From Alphaproteobacteria bacterium RIFCSPLOWO2_01_FULL_40_26 (GTDB taxonomy: Bacteria > Pseudomonadota > Alphaproteobacteria > Rickettsiales > UBA1997), in contig MEMO01000003.1 of NCBI GenBank assembly GCA_001767955.1, forward strand, positions 1-42,464: a stretch of DNA of 42,464 nt, in the 5' to 3' direction. Position numbers and translations under genes: made by a program. Shown here piece by piece: positions 1 through 10,400 of this stretch. Position 1 is the first letter of the stretch. Every line of letters starts with the position of its first letter. The notes beneath the pieces are model-generated. The model was not told the DNA's origin. It was given only the letters and a program-made list of their open reading frames with translations, and made no database searches.

Positions 1-60
1 CAAAGGAGGTTTTTGAAATCCTCCGGCGCTTCGCGCCACCTCCTTTTTCAAAGGAGGTTG
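1..60. terminator. Hairpin-forming inverted repeat downstream of nuoN
   Basis: AAAGGAGGT...GGCGCTTCGCGCC...ACCTCCTTT inverted repeat just 3' of the minus-strand nuoN stop; could also be a fragment of a repeat cut by the window edge. Confidence 0.4.
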
Positions 61-69
61 GAATTTACA

Positions 70-1497
70 TTACAAGAAATTTGTAATCGAATTCATCAGT
101 GGATTCAGGAAGAAAATTAAAATCAGATTGATGAGGGCGCTGATTAAAATCACTAGTTTGACATTACTAAAATCTTCTAGTTGAAGCGGATTTTGCGGCT
201 CATCAAAATACATCAGCTTGACTATACGAAGATAATAAAAGGCAGAAATTACGCTGAATAAAATTGCGATGATGGCGTAAATCAATAATCCATTTTTGAT
301 GATGGCGGTGATTATATAAAATTTGGAAAAGAAGCCGGCAAGTGGTGGAATTCCTGCGGTGGAGAACATTAAAACACTTAAAGCAAAGGCCATTGTGGGA
401 TTGGTTTTGGCCAGGCCTGAAAGCGATGAAACTGAAAGATTTTCTTCATCTTTAACCAATGTTAAAAATCCGAAAGAGCCAATTGAAATCAGCGCGTAAA
501 CCAGCATGTAAAAAATACATGCGGCGAAAGATTCTGGGCCAAAAGATGCCATGCCAAGAACAACAAAACCGATATGGCCAATTGAGCTATAAGCCAAAAG
601 TCTTTTGAAATTTTTTTGGAAAATTGCGCCAAAACTTCCAACCGCTAGAGATAACATGGCGACAAGAATAAAAACTTTTTCAATGCCATTCCAGCCGATG
701 ACTAACGTTGAAAGAAGGCGCAGCAAGGCTAAAACGGCGGTGAATTTTGCAACGGTGGCAAAAAAAGTGGTGACGATTGCGGCGGATCCTTCGTAAACAT
801 CAGGAGTCCACATGTGAAAAGGCGCGGCGGAAATTTTGAAAAACATGGCGGTAATTACCAAAATAAAGCCGAACATCACCGCAACCGGAATTGCGTTTGC
901 TTCGGCATTTTCCGGATGATAAAGATCGGTTAAAGCCTTGAAATTAACTGTGCCAGAAAAGCCATAAATCATCGAAATTCCAAAAAGCAGAATGCCGGAA
1001 GCAAGACAGCCGAGAATAAAATATTTCATTCCCGCTTCGGAAGATTTTTCTGAAGTGCGATTTAACGCAGCAAGAAGATAGAGCGAAAGCGCCTGTAATT
1101 CGAGGCCGAGATAAAATACTAAAAAATCATTTGCTGAAATCAGGATCATGCCGCCGCTGGTTGCAATCATCAGCAATGCCAAAAATTCGGCAGAGATTTT
1201 TTGAATTTTATAAACAAAGCCAAGCGAGATCAAAATCACGATTGTTAAAAGCAAAACAGCAACCGCTTTGGCAAAGGAGGTGAGGGCGTTGCTTACAAAC
1301 ATCTGATTAAAAATCACTTCGGTTTTGACGAAATTTTGTGTGATAAAAACCAGGGTAATCGCGCATATGAGCAAGGATAACAAATGCGAAATGTAGAAAA
1401 ATTCTTTGAGTTTTTTTCCAAAAAAAACGTCGCACATCAGGATGAATAGTGCGCCAGAGAATAATGTGATTTCGGGAATGATCGCGATAAAACTCAT
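70..1497 (-). CDS. nuoN: NADH-quinone oxidoreductase subunit N
   Basis: 475 aa multi-TM; NuoN-like motifs (LGLELQALSLYLL, YSSIGHIGFVVLG, GIPPLAGFFSKFYI). Confidence 0.95.
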   Translation of the reverse strand: MSFIAIIPEITLFSGALFILMCDVFFGKKLKEFFYISHLLSLLICAITLVFITQNFVKTEVIFNQMFVSNALTSFAKAVAVLLLTIVILISLGFVYKIQKISAEFLALLMIATSGGMILISANDFLVFYLGLELQALSLYLLAALNRTSEKSSEAGMKYFILGCLASGILLFGISMIYGFSGTVNFKALTDLYHPENAEANAIPVAVMFGFILVITAMFFKISAAPFHMWTPDVYEGSAAIVTTFFATVAKFTAVLALLRLLSTLVIGWNGIEKVFILVAMLSLAVGSFGAIFQKNFKRLLAYSSIGHIGFVVLGMASFGPESFAACIFYMLVYALISIGSFGFLTLVKDEENLSVSSLSGLAKTNPTMAFALSVLMFSTAGIPPLAGFFSKFYIITAIIKNGLLIYAIIAILFSVISAFYYLRIVKLMYFDEPQNPLQLEDFSNVKLVILISALINLILIFFLNPLMNSITNFL

Positions 1498-2966
1498 GGT
1501 TTGATCAAATTTGCGAGTTGTGCTGAAGGCAGTTCAAAGAAGCTCAAAGCCAGATTTGGCAGGATTCCAAGCAGAATTACGAACAAAGCCATTAATCCAA
1601 GTGAGATGAGTTCGGTTTTTCCTAAATCGGAAATATGCCCGATATGCTGATTGTGAATTTCGCTAAACCACACGCGTTTGTAGAGCCAAAGCATATAACA
1701 AGCTCCCAGAACCACTCCGCTTGTTGCCAAAATTGCGACAATTTTATTGGCTTTGAAAGTGCCGACGATGCTTAAAAATTCGCCGACAAATCCGCTGGTT
1801 CCGGGCAATCCAACCGAAGCCAAAGTGAAGATCATAGCGAGCATGGCAAAGTTTGGCATTTTGTTTGCGATGCCGCCGAGATCCTTGATTTGTTTGGTGT
1901 GAAGGCGATCATAAATCACGCCGACGCAGGCAAAAAGTGCGGCAGAAACAATGCCGTGAGAAATCATCTGCATGATTGCGCCATCAATGCCCTGGCGGGT
2001 GAAAGAAAAAATTCCCATGGTTACAAAACCCATATGTGCCACTGAAGAATAGGCGATCATTTTTTTCATATCTTCCTGCATCAAGGCCACAAGCGAGGCG
2101 TAGATGATTGCAATAACGCTCAAAACAAAAATGAAATTGGCGAAATATTGTGAAGCGGCCGGAAAAAATGGCAGTGAGAAACGCAGGAAGCCGTAAGCGC
2201 CGAGTTTGATTAGAATTCCGGCCAGAATTACCGAACCGGCGGTTGGCGCTTGCACATGGGCATCTGGCAACCATGTGTGAAACGGAAACATCGGCACTTT
2301 CACCGCAAAAGAGGCAAAGAAGGCGAGGAAAAACCATTTCTGGTAGGGAAGCGGGAAAAAGTTTTTTAGGCCTTTTGAGAGCGAGACAATGTCAGTGGTG
2401 CCAGTGTAGATATAGATTAAAATGATGGCGATTAAAAACAGAACTGATCCAAAAAGCGTGTAGAGAAAAAATTTGTAAGCCGCATAAATTCTATTCTCAC
2501 CGCCCCAAATGCCGATAACAAGAAACATCGGAATCAGCATCGCTTCAAAGAAAATGTAGAAGAAGAGTAAATCAAGCGCACAAAATGCGCCGATCACCAG
2601 GCCTTCAATCAGAAGGAATGCGATCACAAATTCCTTCACGCGTTTTTGGATTGAATTGATGCTTAAGGCCAAACAGATTGGTGTGAGGAAGGCAGTTAAC
2701 ACAATCATCAGCAAAGAAATTCCATCGATGCCGACGAAATATTTGATGTCGTGATTGGAGATGAAGCTAAAAATTTCGGTGAACTGGAAATCGGCAATTT
2801 TTTTGTCGAATAAAAACAGAAGTTTGCAGCTTAAAACCAGATTTAATAAACTGATGAAAAGCCCGTAGATGTAGTATCCACGGCTGTTCTTAAGATTCAC
2901 AACCAAAAGCAGAATTGCCGCCAAAATCGGCAAAAAAATCAAAGTTGAAAGGATGGGGAAATGCAT
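1494..2966 (-). CDS. nuoM: NADH-quinone oxidoreductase subunit M
   Basis: 490 aa; NuoM motifs (FFEAMLIPMFLVIGIWGG, FHTWLPDAHVQAPTAGSVILAGILIKLG, YSSVAHMGFVTMGIF); overlaps nuoN by 4 bp. Confidence 0.96.
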   Translation of the reverse strand: MHFPILSTLIFLPILAAILLLVVNLKNSRGYYIYGLFISLLNLVLSCKLLFLFDKKIADFQFTEIFSFISNHDIKYFVGIDGISLLMIVLTAFLTPICLALSINSIQKRVKEFVIAFLLIEGLVIGAFCALDLLFFYIFFEAMLIPMFLVIGIWGGENRIYAAYKFFLYTLFGSVLFLIAIILIYIYTGTTDIVSLSKGLKNFFPLPYQKWFFLAFFASFAVKVPMFPFHTWLPDAHVQAPTAGSVILAGILIKLGAYGFLRFSLPFFPAASQYFANFIFVLSVIAIIYASLVALMQEDMKKMIAYSSVAHMGFVTMGIFSFTRQGIDGAIMQMISHGIVSAALFACVGVIYDRLHTKQIKDLGGIANKMPNFAMLAMIFTLASVGLPGTSGFVGEFLSIVGTFKANKIVAILATSGVVLGACYMLWLYKRVWFSEIHNQHIGHISDLGKTELISLGLMALFVILLGILPNLALSFFELPSAQLANLIKP

Positions 2967-3059
2967 GAATTCTTTGAATTTGGAGGAAATTTTTGCGGAT
3001 TTTTATGAGGCGATAAAATTAGAATCAATATTGCTTTTGCACTTCGCTCTTCATTATTT

Positions 3060-3301
3060 TTAACCCCAATAACGTTTAAGAAACCCAGATTCAAATTTAC
3101 AGACTCTAAGCTAAATCACAAATCTCACCACACTGTCACCCCGCACTTGTTGCGGGGTCCATCTCGTCAAAGACTTGATTTTATTGGTTGCGACCAAATG
3201 GACCCCGCAACAAGTGCGGGGTGACAGTGTGGTGGAGTTTATTGGTTTTACTTAGAGTTTGTAGACTTAAGCCATAATTCCTTAAGCGTTATTGGGGTTA
3301 A
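3060..3301. repeat. ~240-bp palindromic MITE-like element, family A copy 1 (TTAACCCCAATAACG ends)
   Basis: Ends TTAACCCCAATAACG / CGTTATTGGGGTTAA; inner stem ACTGTCACCCCGCACTTGTTGCGGGGTCCA; recurs at 11508 and 42393; an extra partial end (CTTAAGCGTTATTGGGTTT) follows to ~3350. Confidence 0.9.
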
Positions 3302-3357
3302 ACTTAGAGAGTAAGGTTTGTAGAATTTTTCTTAAGCGTTATTGGGTTTTTTTATAA

Positions 3358-4443
3358 ATGTTTTTCGACTATCATCAATCAGTAATACAGCATCGACTAC
3401 AACAGCTGACACGAAAGCTGGAACATCTCTCAAGCAGCGGTTTTTTGCAAAAATTTTTCAGCAAAAAAATTCTGCTAAAAAGCCTTTACATCCATGGCGA
3501 TGTTGGGCGCGGTAAAACCATGTTGATGAAAGATTTTTTCCACTCTTTGCATGAAACGCCAAAAATTTATTTTCACTTCAACAGCTTTATGCGCGCTATT
3601 CATGAGGCTTTGCGCGATTTGCGCAAAAGGAAAAAAAAATCAAAAGATGAGCTGATTAAAGCGGTTAAAAAAGTTATCGGCTGGAATCATCTGGTTTGTT
3701 TTGATGAGTTTCAAATTGTTGATATTGCCGATGCGATGTTGTTATCGCGTATTTTTTCCTATCTTTTTTCGCAGGGAATTGTGGTGGTTTTCACCTCCAA
3801 TTCACATCCAAAAGAACTTTACAAAAATGGATTACAGCGTGAATTATTTCTGGAATTTGTTGATAAAATTTTGCTCAAAAATTGTGAAATTTTACACCTC
3901 AATTCACCAACCGATTACCGCGCGCAATTAAGAGAAAACCTAGATCAACGTTATTTCACCAATCGCCAAGAATTTGAAAAAGTGCTGGAAAGTTTTTGCG
4001 CAGGAAGAAAACCAAAATCAACAAAACTCAAAGTCTGGGGCAGAGAAATCAAAATAAAAAAAACTTTTGATTTGCAGGTTCGGGATGACGAAGCACGAAG
4101 CACGAAGCACGAAGCACAATTTATTAAAAAAATCGCCCTCTTCACCTTCAACGATCTATGCCAAACCGAATTTTCTGCCTCCGACTATCAAACCATCTGC
4201 CAAAATTTTGATTTGATTTTTTTGTCAAAACTTCCTTCTCTTAACAAAGATGATGTAAATGAGGTGCGTCGTTTCATGCTTTTCATTGACGAAGTTTATG
4301 AAAATAAAACCGCCTTAATCATCCTCGCCAAAATTGATCTAAAAAAAGTTTTTGTTATTGAAGGCTTTGAACGGGTGGTTTCGCGTTTAAACGAAATCAG
4401 GTCGGATAAATTTTGGCAAAAAAGTAAAATTGGAAAAAGGTAA
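3358..4443 (+). CDS. zapE: ZapE/AFG1-family cell division ATPase
   Basis: Walker A HGDVGRGKTMLM, FHFNSFM, CFDEFQIVDIADAMLL, FTSNSHPKELYKNGLQRELFL. Confidence 0.93.
   Translation: MFFDYHQSVIQHRLQQLTRKLEHLSSSGFLQKFFSKKILLKSLYIHGDVGRGKTMLMKDFFHSLHETPKIYFHFNSFMRAIHEALRDLRKRKKKSKDELIKAVKKVIGWNHLVCFDEFQIVDIADAMLLSRIFSYLFSQGIVVVFTSNSHPKELYKNGLQRELFLEFVDKILLKNCEILHLNSPTDYRAQLRENLDQRYFTNRQEFEKVLESFCAGRKPKSTKLKVWGREIKIKKTFDLQVRDDEARSTKHEAQFIKKIALFTFNDLCQTEFSASDYQTICQNFDLIFLSKLPSLNKDDVNEVRRFMLFIDEVYENKTALIILAKIDLKKVFVIEGFERVVSRLNEIRSDKFWQKSKIGKR
4090..4117 (+). repeat. (GAAGCAC)x4 tandem repeat within the zapE reading frame
   Basis: Four perfect 7-bp units, translated ...EARSTKHEA... Confidence 0.9.
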
Positions 4444-4455
4444 TTTATTTAGGAT

Positions 4456-7400
4456 ATGACAAGAAGAACCACAACAAGAGTTTCAAGAGTTATTCATGTT
4501 CAACCAGCATCATCGCAATCTTCACCAGCAGTTCTTCCAAATAGTAGCGAAGAAAGCTCAGCTGCTAGAGCTACTGGAAGAGTTGTGCCAGCTTCAGATT
4601 CAGCTCCTTCAGTTCCAGTTTCTTCGGTTCCGACTTCACCTGTTGCAGCAGAACAAGCGCAGCCAGCCGCTTCAAAATCAGCAGGATGGAGAGGACGGCT
4701 TCCTTTGAGAAGAAGATACGCAAGAATTACGCCTGATGCTATTGATGCTCAACCAACATCATCGCAATCTTCACCAGCAGCTCTTCCAAATAGTAGCGAA
4801 GGAATATCAGCTACTGGAAGAGTTGTGCCAACTTCAGCTTCAGCTCCTTCAGTTCCAGTTTCTTCGGTTCCGACTTCACCTGTTGCAGCAGAACAAGCGC
4901 GGCCAGCCGCTTCAAAATTAGCAGGATGGGGAGAACGTTTTAGAAGAAGAAGAAAGGTAAGAGAAGTTATACCTACAACGTCTCCGGCTCCGGCTTCTGT
5001 TCCTAGTCTTGTATCTCATAGCTCATCAGTGCCCTCGCTCTACTTACCTAATTTACCCGCTCCTAGTCTTGTATCTAATAGCTCACTTCTGTGGTTTGGC
5101 TCCACAGTTGTTCCTGAGGTTTCTAGTCTTGTGTCTCATAGATCATCTGTTGCTAAAGACGATATCCATGGGGTTCGTCCTTTTGAAGATACTGAACATG
5201 ATGGAGTGCCATCATCAGGAAGTGCTACTGACAGAAGTGATGATAGTGTGAGTAGCGCATCATCTTCACAATCATCGCCATCTTTATTAGCAATCCGAGC
5301 TCCGATAGTTTCGCATGTGGACTCCATTGATGCTTCAGCTTCGGCTTCAGTTTCTCCATCACCGGTAGCAGAGTTGGAACCGGCCATTTCAGTAGGGTCG
5401 CTTCCCAGCTTTTCCACCTCTCCTCCAACTGAAACATCTGTTGCTTCTCATGAAGCTTCAGTAGCAGTGGAAGTAGCTGAAAAACGGTCACCAGCTACGG
5501 CAGCCGCTGCAGGAGCTGATCTGGAGGCAAGAAGGGCTGCATTAAGGGTTGCATTAAGAAGGGCTGCATTCTTGAAACGGCTAGGATACAACGTAGAAGT
5601 CTGCGATATAGGAGCACTCTACCAGAAAATAGGCGACAGAATGGAAGTCTACGATAGAGAGAAAGGAGTCACAAAACAGCGTATACCAGATAGAAAGGAA
5701 TATCCGTTGGAGGAGTTGGATTTAAATTTTTTGCGTGAAGTTGTTGAATTGAGTAAAGTAGTTTCAAAATTTTCTAAAGGTAAAATAGAAGTAAGACCGG
5801 GAGGTTCACCTTTTTATAGTAAGGCTTTTAGTGGGAATGGCGGTGGAAAAGAATTTTTTTTCACCGAGGAAAAGGAAGGAGGTACAAAGTTTACCACCAT
5901 CGCATTCGGAGGCAATGGTTCCGTTTGGTATCGTAACAATCACGAAGCTGCCGAAGGGTTTCACACGTTTAAGTGTAAGGATGGAAATTATGTGGAAGAG
6001 GCTCTTGGAGAAGTAAAAAGTCTTACAAACTCGTTAAGTGAGCTTTTAAAGAATGAAAAAGCTAGGAGAAAAGGAATTCTAGACATCAGAAGAGGAAGAA
6101 GTGGTAATTATTACGGTCGGATACTAAATTCTCTTCAAAGGTCTTTTGGAAAAGATGCTACATGGATTGCTGAAGCTTCAGCTTCTTCAGAATCAGCTCC
6201 AGCTCCACCTCCACCTCCACCTCCAGCACCTCCAGCTTCAGCCGCTGTTGAGTCTCTATCGGAAGAATTTCTTTCGAATGATGAGTTGAAAGATGAATTA
6301 AATCCTAGTTTGGAACGTCATGCTACAGAAGAGCCAAGGTTTGCGGGAGGAGGTGGTTCGCCTTCAGCTTCATCAGCAGTTCCGGCTTCAGCTTCTTCAG
6401 AACCAACAGCCGCTCTTCCTCAAGGTTCAACTACAACCGCACCTAGTAAGGCCAGCGTTTCTGCTCCTCCTACAAGCGCTCCTGCCACACTGTCTGCAGA
6501 AGAAGAACGAGTGAATAACTTACGAAAAGAATTGGCCGAAAGAATCAAAGATGCTTATCTTAATAAGATGAGCATGAGAGGGATCACAAAAATTATTGCG
6601 GAAGAGCGCTATGGAAGAGAAGTTTGGTGGTCCGGTCATGAACCTGCTGAAGATAAAGGGGCAGTTGTTGGATCCTGGTGTCATACGATGCTTGATATAT
6701 TCGGAGGTAAAGTAGGTAGAGTTGGTCCAATACTAGGAGATCCTTCTGCAGGACATCTACCTTTGTTAGAAAGATTACTGATTGCTTGCTATGATGATCC
6801 TAAGTTTGTGGATCAAACAAAGTCTGGAACGATTGATAAGACATTAGGTTTATCTTGTGACCAAGATTCATATTTTGGCAAATATCTGCGCTTAAAATAT
6901 GCTGATTTGCAAATAGCAAAACCAGAGTTGAAAGATTTTTCCTATGATGATTTTGTTGTTCTCGTAAAGAGTGTTGTCCGCAATAATTCCTCTGCCATAG
7001 CCGGAATAATGATGGATATAGCGAAATCGGTGAGAGGTAAAGAACCTAGAATATTAACCGATGATCAATGTGATCTGTTGGAGAGAAATAGAGCAGAGTT
7101 GGATGAGATAGTGCGGTTAAAATTGCGGGAAGAAGATGATAAGTTAGGTGATGAAAATCCATTATTGGTGGCGGCTGTTAATGCTCTGTGGAAGCGAGCT
7201 TCTGAGGCTAATCCCGAGGTAGATTCTGATGCCAAAAAATTGCTTGAAACTCTGTCTGTTGAAATCGATCCAGTTCAGCGTGAACTCATGGCTCTTGGAG
7301 CTAGCGATGGACGCAGTTCAGTTGGGCGTCAAGCTGCTGGAAGTGATCTGGAAATTGCGTTGCGTTTGGTGAAGGCACAAACTCCTTCATCAGCCTCCTC

Positions 7401-10400
7401 TGCTGCCGCCGCCGCTGAAGCATCTGCTGCTGCCGCCAGTCTTGATGCTGCTTCAGTTAGCGCCGCCGCACTTGCCGCTGCCGATTCAGCTTCAGATTCA
7501 GCAGCTCCGCCTCCAGCTTCATCAGCTTCGCCTCCATCATTAGCAGCTCCTTCTATAAGCGCTCCTGCCATATCGCCTGCAGAAAAAGAACGCATAGCCT
7601 TCGCGGCCATAGCGCGCGCTGCCGCTGCCATATTGCCTGCAGAAAAAGAACGAGTGAATGACTTACGAAAAGAATTGGCCGAAAGAATCAAAGATGCTTA
7701 TCTTAATAAGATGAGCATGAGAGGGATCACAAAAATTATTGCGGAAGAGCGCTATGGAAGAGAAGTTTGGTGGTCCGATCCTAAAACTGCTGAAAATAAA
7801 GCTCAAATAGGGGCAACTGTTGGATTCTGGTGTCATAATATGCTTGGTAAATTCGGAGGTAAAATTGATTTAACAGATCCTTCTGCAATATCTCTACCTT
7901 TGTTACAAGGATTACTGGCACATCCTCCTGCAGGATGTTGGCCTTTGTTACAAAGATTACTGATTGCTTGCTATGATGATCCTAAGTTTGTGGATCAAAC
8001 AAAGTCTGGAACGATTGATAAGGCATTAGGTTTATCTTGTAACCCAGATTCATATTTTGGTACATATCTGCGCTTAAAATATGCTGATTTGCAAATGGCA
8101 AAACCAGAGTTGAAAGATTTTTCCTATGATAATTTTGTTGTTCTCGTAAAGAGTGTTGTCCGCAATAATTCCTCTGCCATAGCCGGAATAATGATGAATG
8201 TAGCGGAATCGGTGAGAGGCAAAGAGCCTCCAATATTAACCGATGAGGAATGTAATCTGATTTTAGGGACAAAAGGGAGAGAAAATTTGGATGGGATAGG
8301 GAGAGAAAATTTGGATGGGATAGTGAGATTAAAATTACAAGGAAGAGACAGTGAGTTGAACGCTGACAATGGGTTAGTAAATGCGGTTAATAAATTGTGG
8401 GCATTTAGCGGCAGAACCATTGCTTTTCCTGATGCAGAAACAAATAAATTATTTGCAACCTTATCCACTGAAATTGATCCGGTCCGGCGTGAAATCAGGG
8501 CTTTGCTTGGAGCTGATGGCGGGCGTAGTTCAGTTGGGCGTCAAGCTGCTGGAAGTGATTTGGAAATTGCGGTGCGTTTGGTGAAAGAAAATCAAAGAAG
8601 AGTAATTAAGGGTAAAGTGCTAATTGATACCGGTAAAGATAATCAGATTGAGGATTTTATAGATAATACGGTTGCCGCAGCAGCGCAAACCACAATCGCA
8701 AGAGATTTTAGAGACTTTAAACTGCGCAGAGATTTTCTTGAATTAAAGGATGCGAAGGAGAGAAGAAAGTGGCCGCGCTTTGGAGAGTCGCAATTTACTG
8801 ATCCAGAGCTGGTTGATCATAGTTTTGATGTGGAGGCAGTCGTAATTACTGATTTTGCTTCAATGGAGCGTTCCCGCAAAAACTACGCTAAAGACGGAAA
8901 AAATCATCAATTGCGGGTTTTGGAAGTTGCTGGTGAAGAGTTGCGTGAGCATCCTTCCGGATTGCTGGTTGAATATTATCAAGGCGAAGATGGTTTGCGC
9001 GCTCTTTTTGATCAGGCAGGTAACGCTGCTCGCTCTAAAGATGTTCCCGCCGGTAAAACCCGAGTTTCGGTTGCTTTTGTTGATAAATATGCATTTGAAG
9101 GCAGCGCATCAAAACGCAGCTCATATTGCATCACCAGCCAGGTGCGTGGTGCAACCACGCAAACTTTCATATCTGAAAGACAATTTTCTCCCACGTTGGG
9201 AGAGAGCAAAGCTTTGTGCAAAACCTATCTTGATCATATCAGAAAAACTGAAGCTTTGCGGGAGGAGCTTGATTATTTGATGATTGTCAAAGAAGAGCTG
9301 GCTCTGGTTGAGGGGTATAAAAAGCGTTTTGAAGGTGCCAAAGATTCGATGAAAGGTGTTGCTGCAAATCTTGCTGCAAATCTTGCTGCAAAAAATCCTG
9401 ATAATGAAGAGCTGAAGTCTGCAGTTGAAGAGCTGAAGTCTGCAGTGAAAACAATAGATCGTCTTTTTGATGGCGATAGTTCTGTGACAAGGAGTCAAAT
9501 AGATAAGGCGCTATCAGTTCTAACAGAACATGGTTTGGACAAAGATAAAGTGGAGGCCATTCAGGAGAGCGCCAGTCTGAATCTGGCAATATTGTCTTTA
9601 AAAGGCGTATTAAAAAAAGATGTTGAGTTTAAGCCGGAAGATTCAGTTGAGGTAAGAAAAGAAAAAATAGAAAGATTTGCCGTGGTTGAAGGTCTTGAAG
9701 TTGATGTAAAATTATCAGTGTCATCTGATGATCCTGATGATCCAAGAATGGGAAGGATTGGTGAAGCATTGGAGCGTGTGCGGGCTTTGAATCAAGGAGT
9801 TGTGTGTGGAAGCAAAGCAACCGAAGATCAAATAATCACAGCCAAAAAATACGCCTCAGATGAATTGCATCATAATCTCGCCAAAGAAGCGGAAAGATCG
9901 GCAGAGCATCGCAACCGCCATGAATTGGATTTTACACTTGATGAAGTTGATATGATGAAGCAGCAATGGGAAAAGCGCAGCACCACTGTTTTGGGTAGAA
10001 CATTTAATACCGCAGCTCGGCAGAGCTCCATGGCATCGCTCGACAGATTGTTAAAATCCCCATTGCCGGATTCTCCACATAAAGGCGCCACCTCAATTTT
10101 GCGCCATGATAATGACACTGTAACCATCAATTTTAACGGTGGTGAATTAAACACGGTTTATGTTTATCTCGAAGGTACATCGCAATGTTATGCCAGAGTC
10201 AGACAAGCTACCAAACCCGGCAAAATGAAAGTTTTTGAGAATGGCAGATTTGTCGACAAGGAGGAATGTCAGATTGGCGACATAGTGGTTGATGAGGGTA
10301 TTTTTCATAAAGGTCGCGATGGTCATTATCAGCCAATGACTCCTGATCAGTTGAAAGCCAGCCTCGGCGAGGAAGGAAGATATGCGGCGGATAAATTCAA

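Noticed and set aside
3060-3301. CRISPR array
   Set aside because: Repeats in the window are palindromes or 7-bp tandems, without regular repeat-spacer spacing and without cas genes.
6196-6245. Proline run (APPPPPPPAPPAS) as evidence of RickA-type actin nucleation
   Set aside because: A polyproline stretch alone is not diagnostic; no WH2 or acidic VCA-like region recognised.
7329-7691. Ala-rich 120-aa minus-strand ORF
   Set aside because: Antisense shadow of the Ala/Ser-rich linker in the giant ORF.
8124-9589. Several 90-140 aa ORFs inside the giant gene (8124-8468 -, 8855-9280 +, 9121-9498 -, 9287-9589 -)
   Set aside because: Alternate-frame ORFs with no recognisable features; the long frame is clearly coding.
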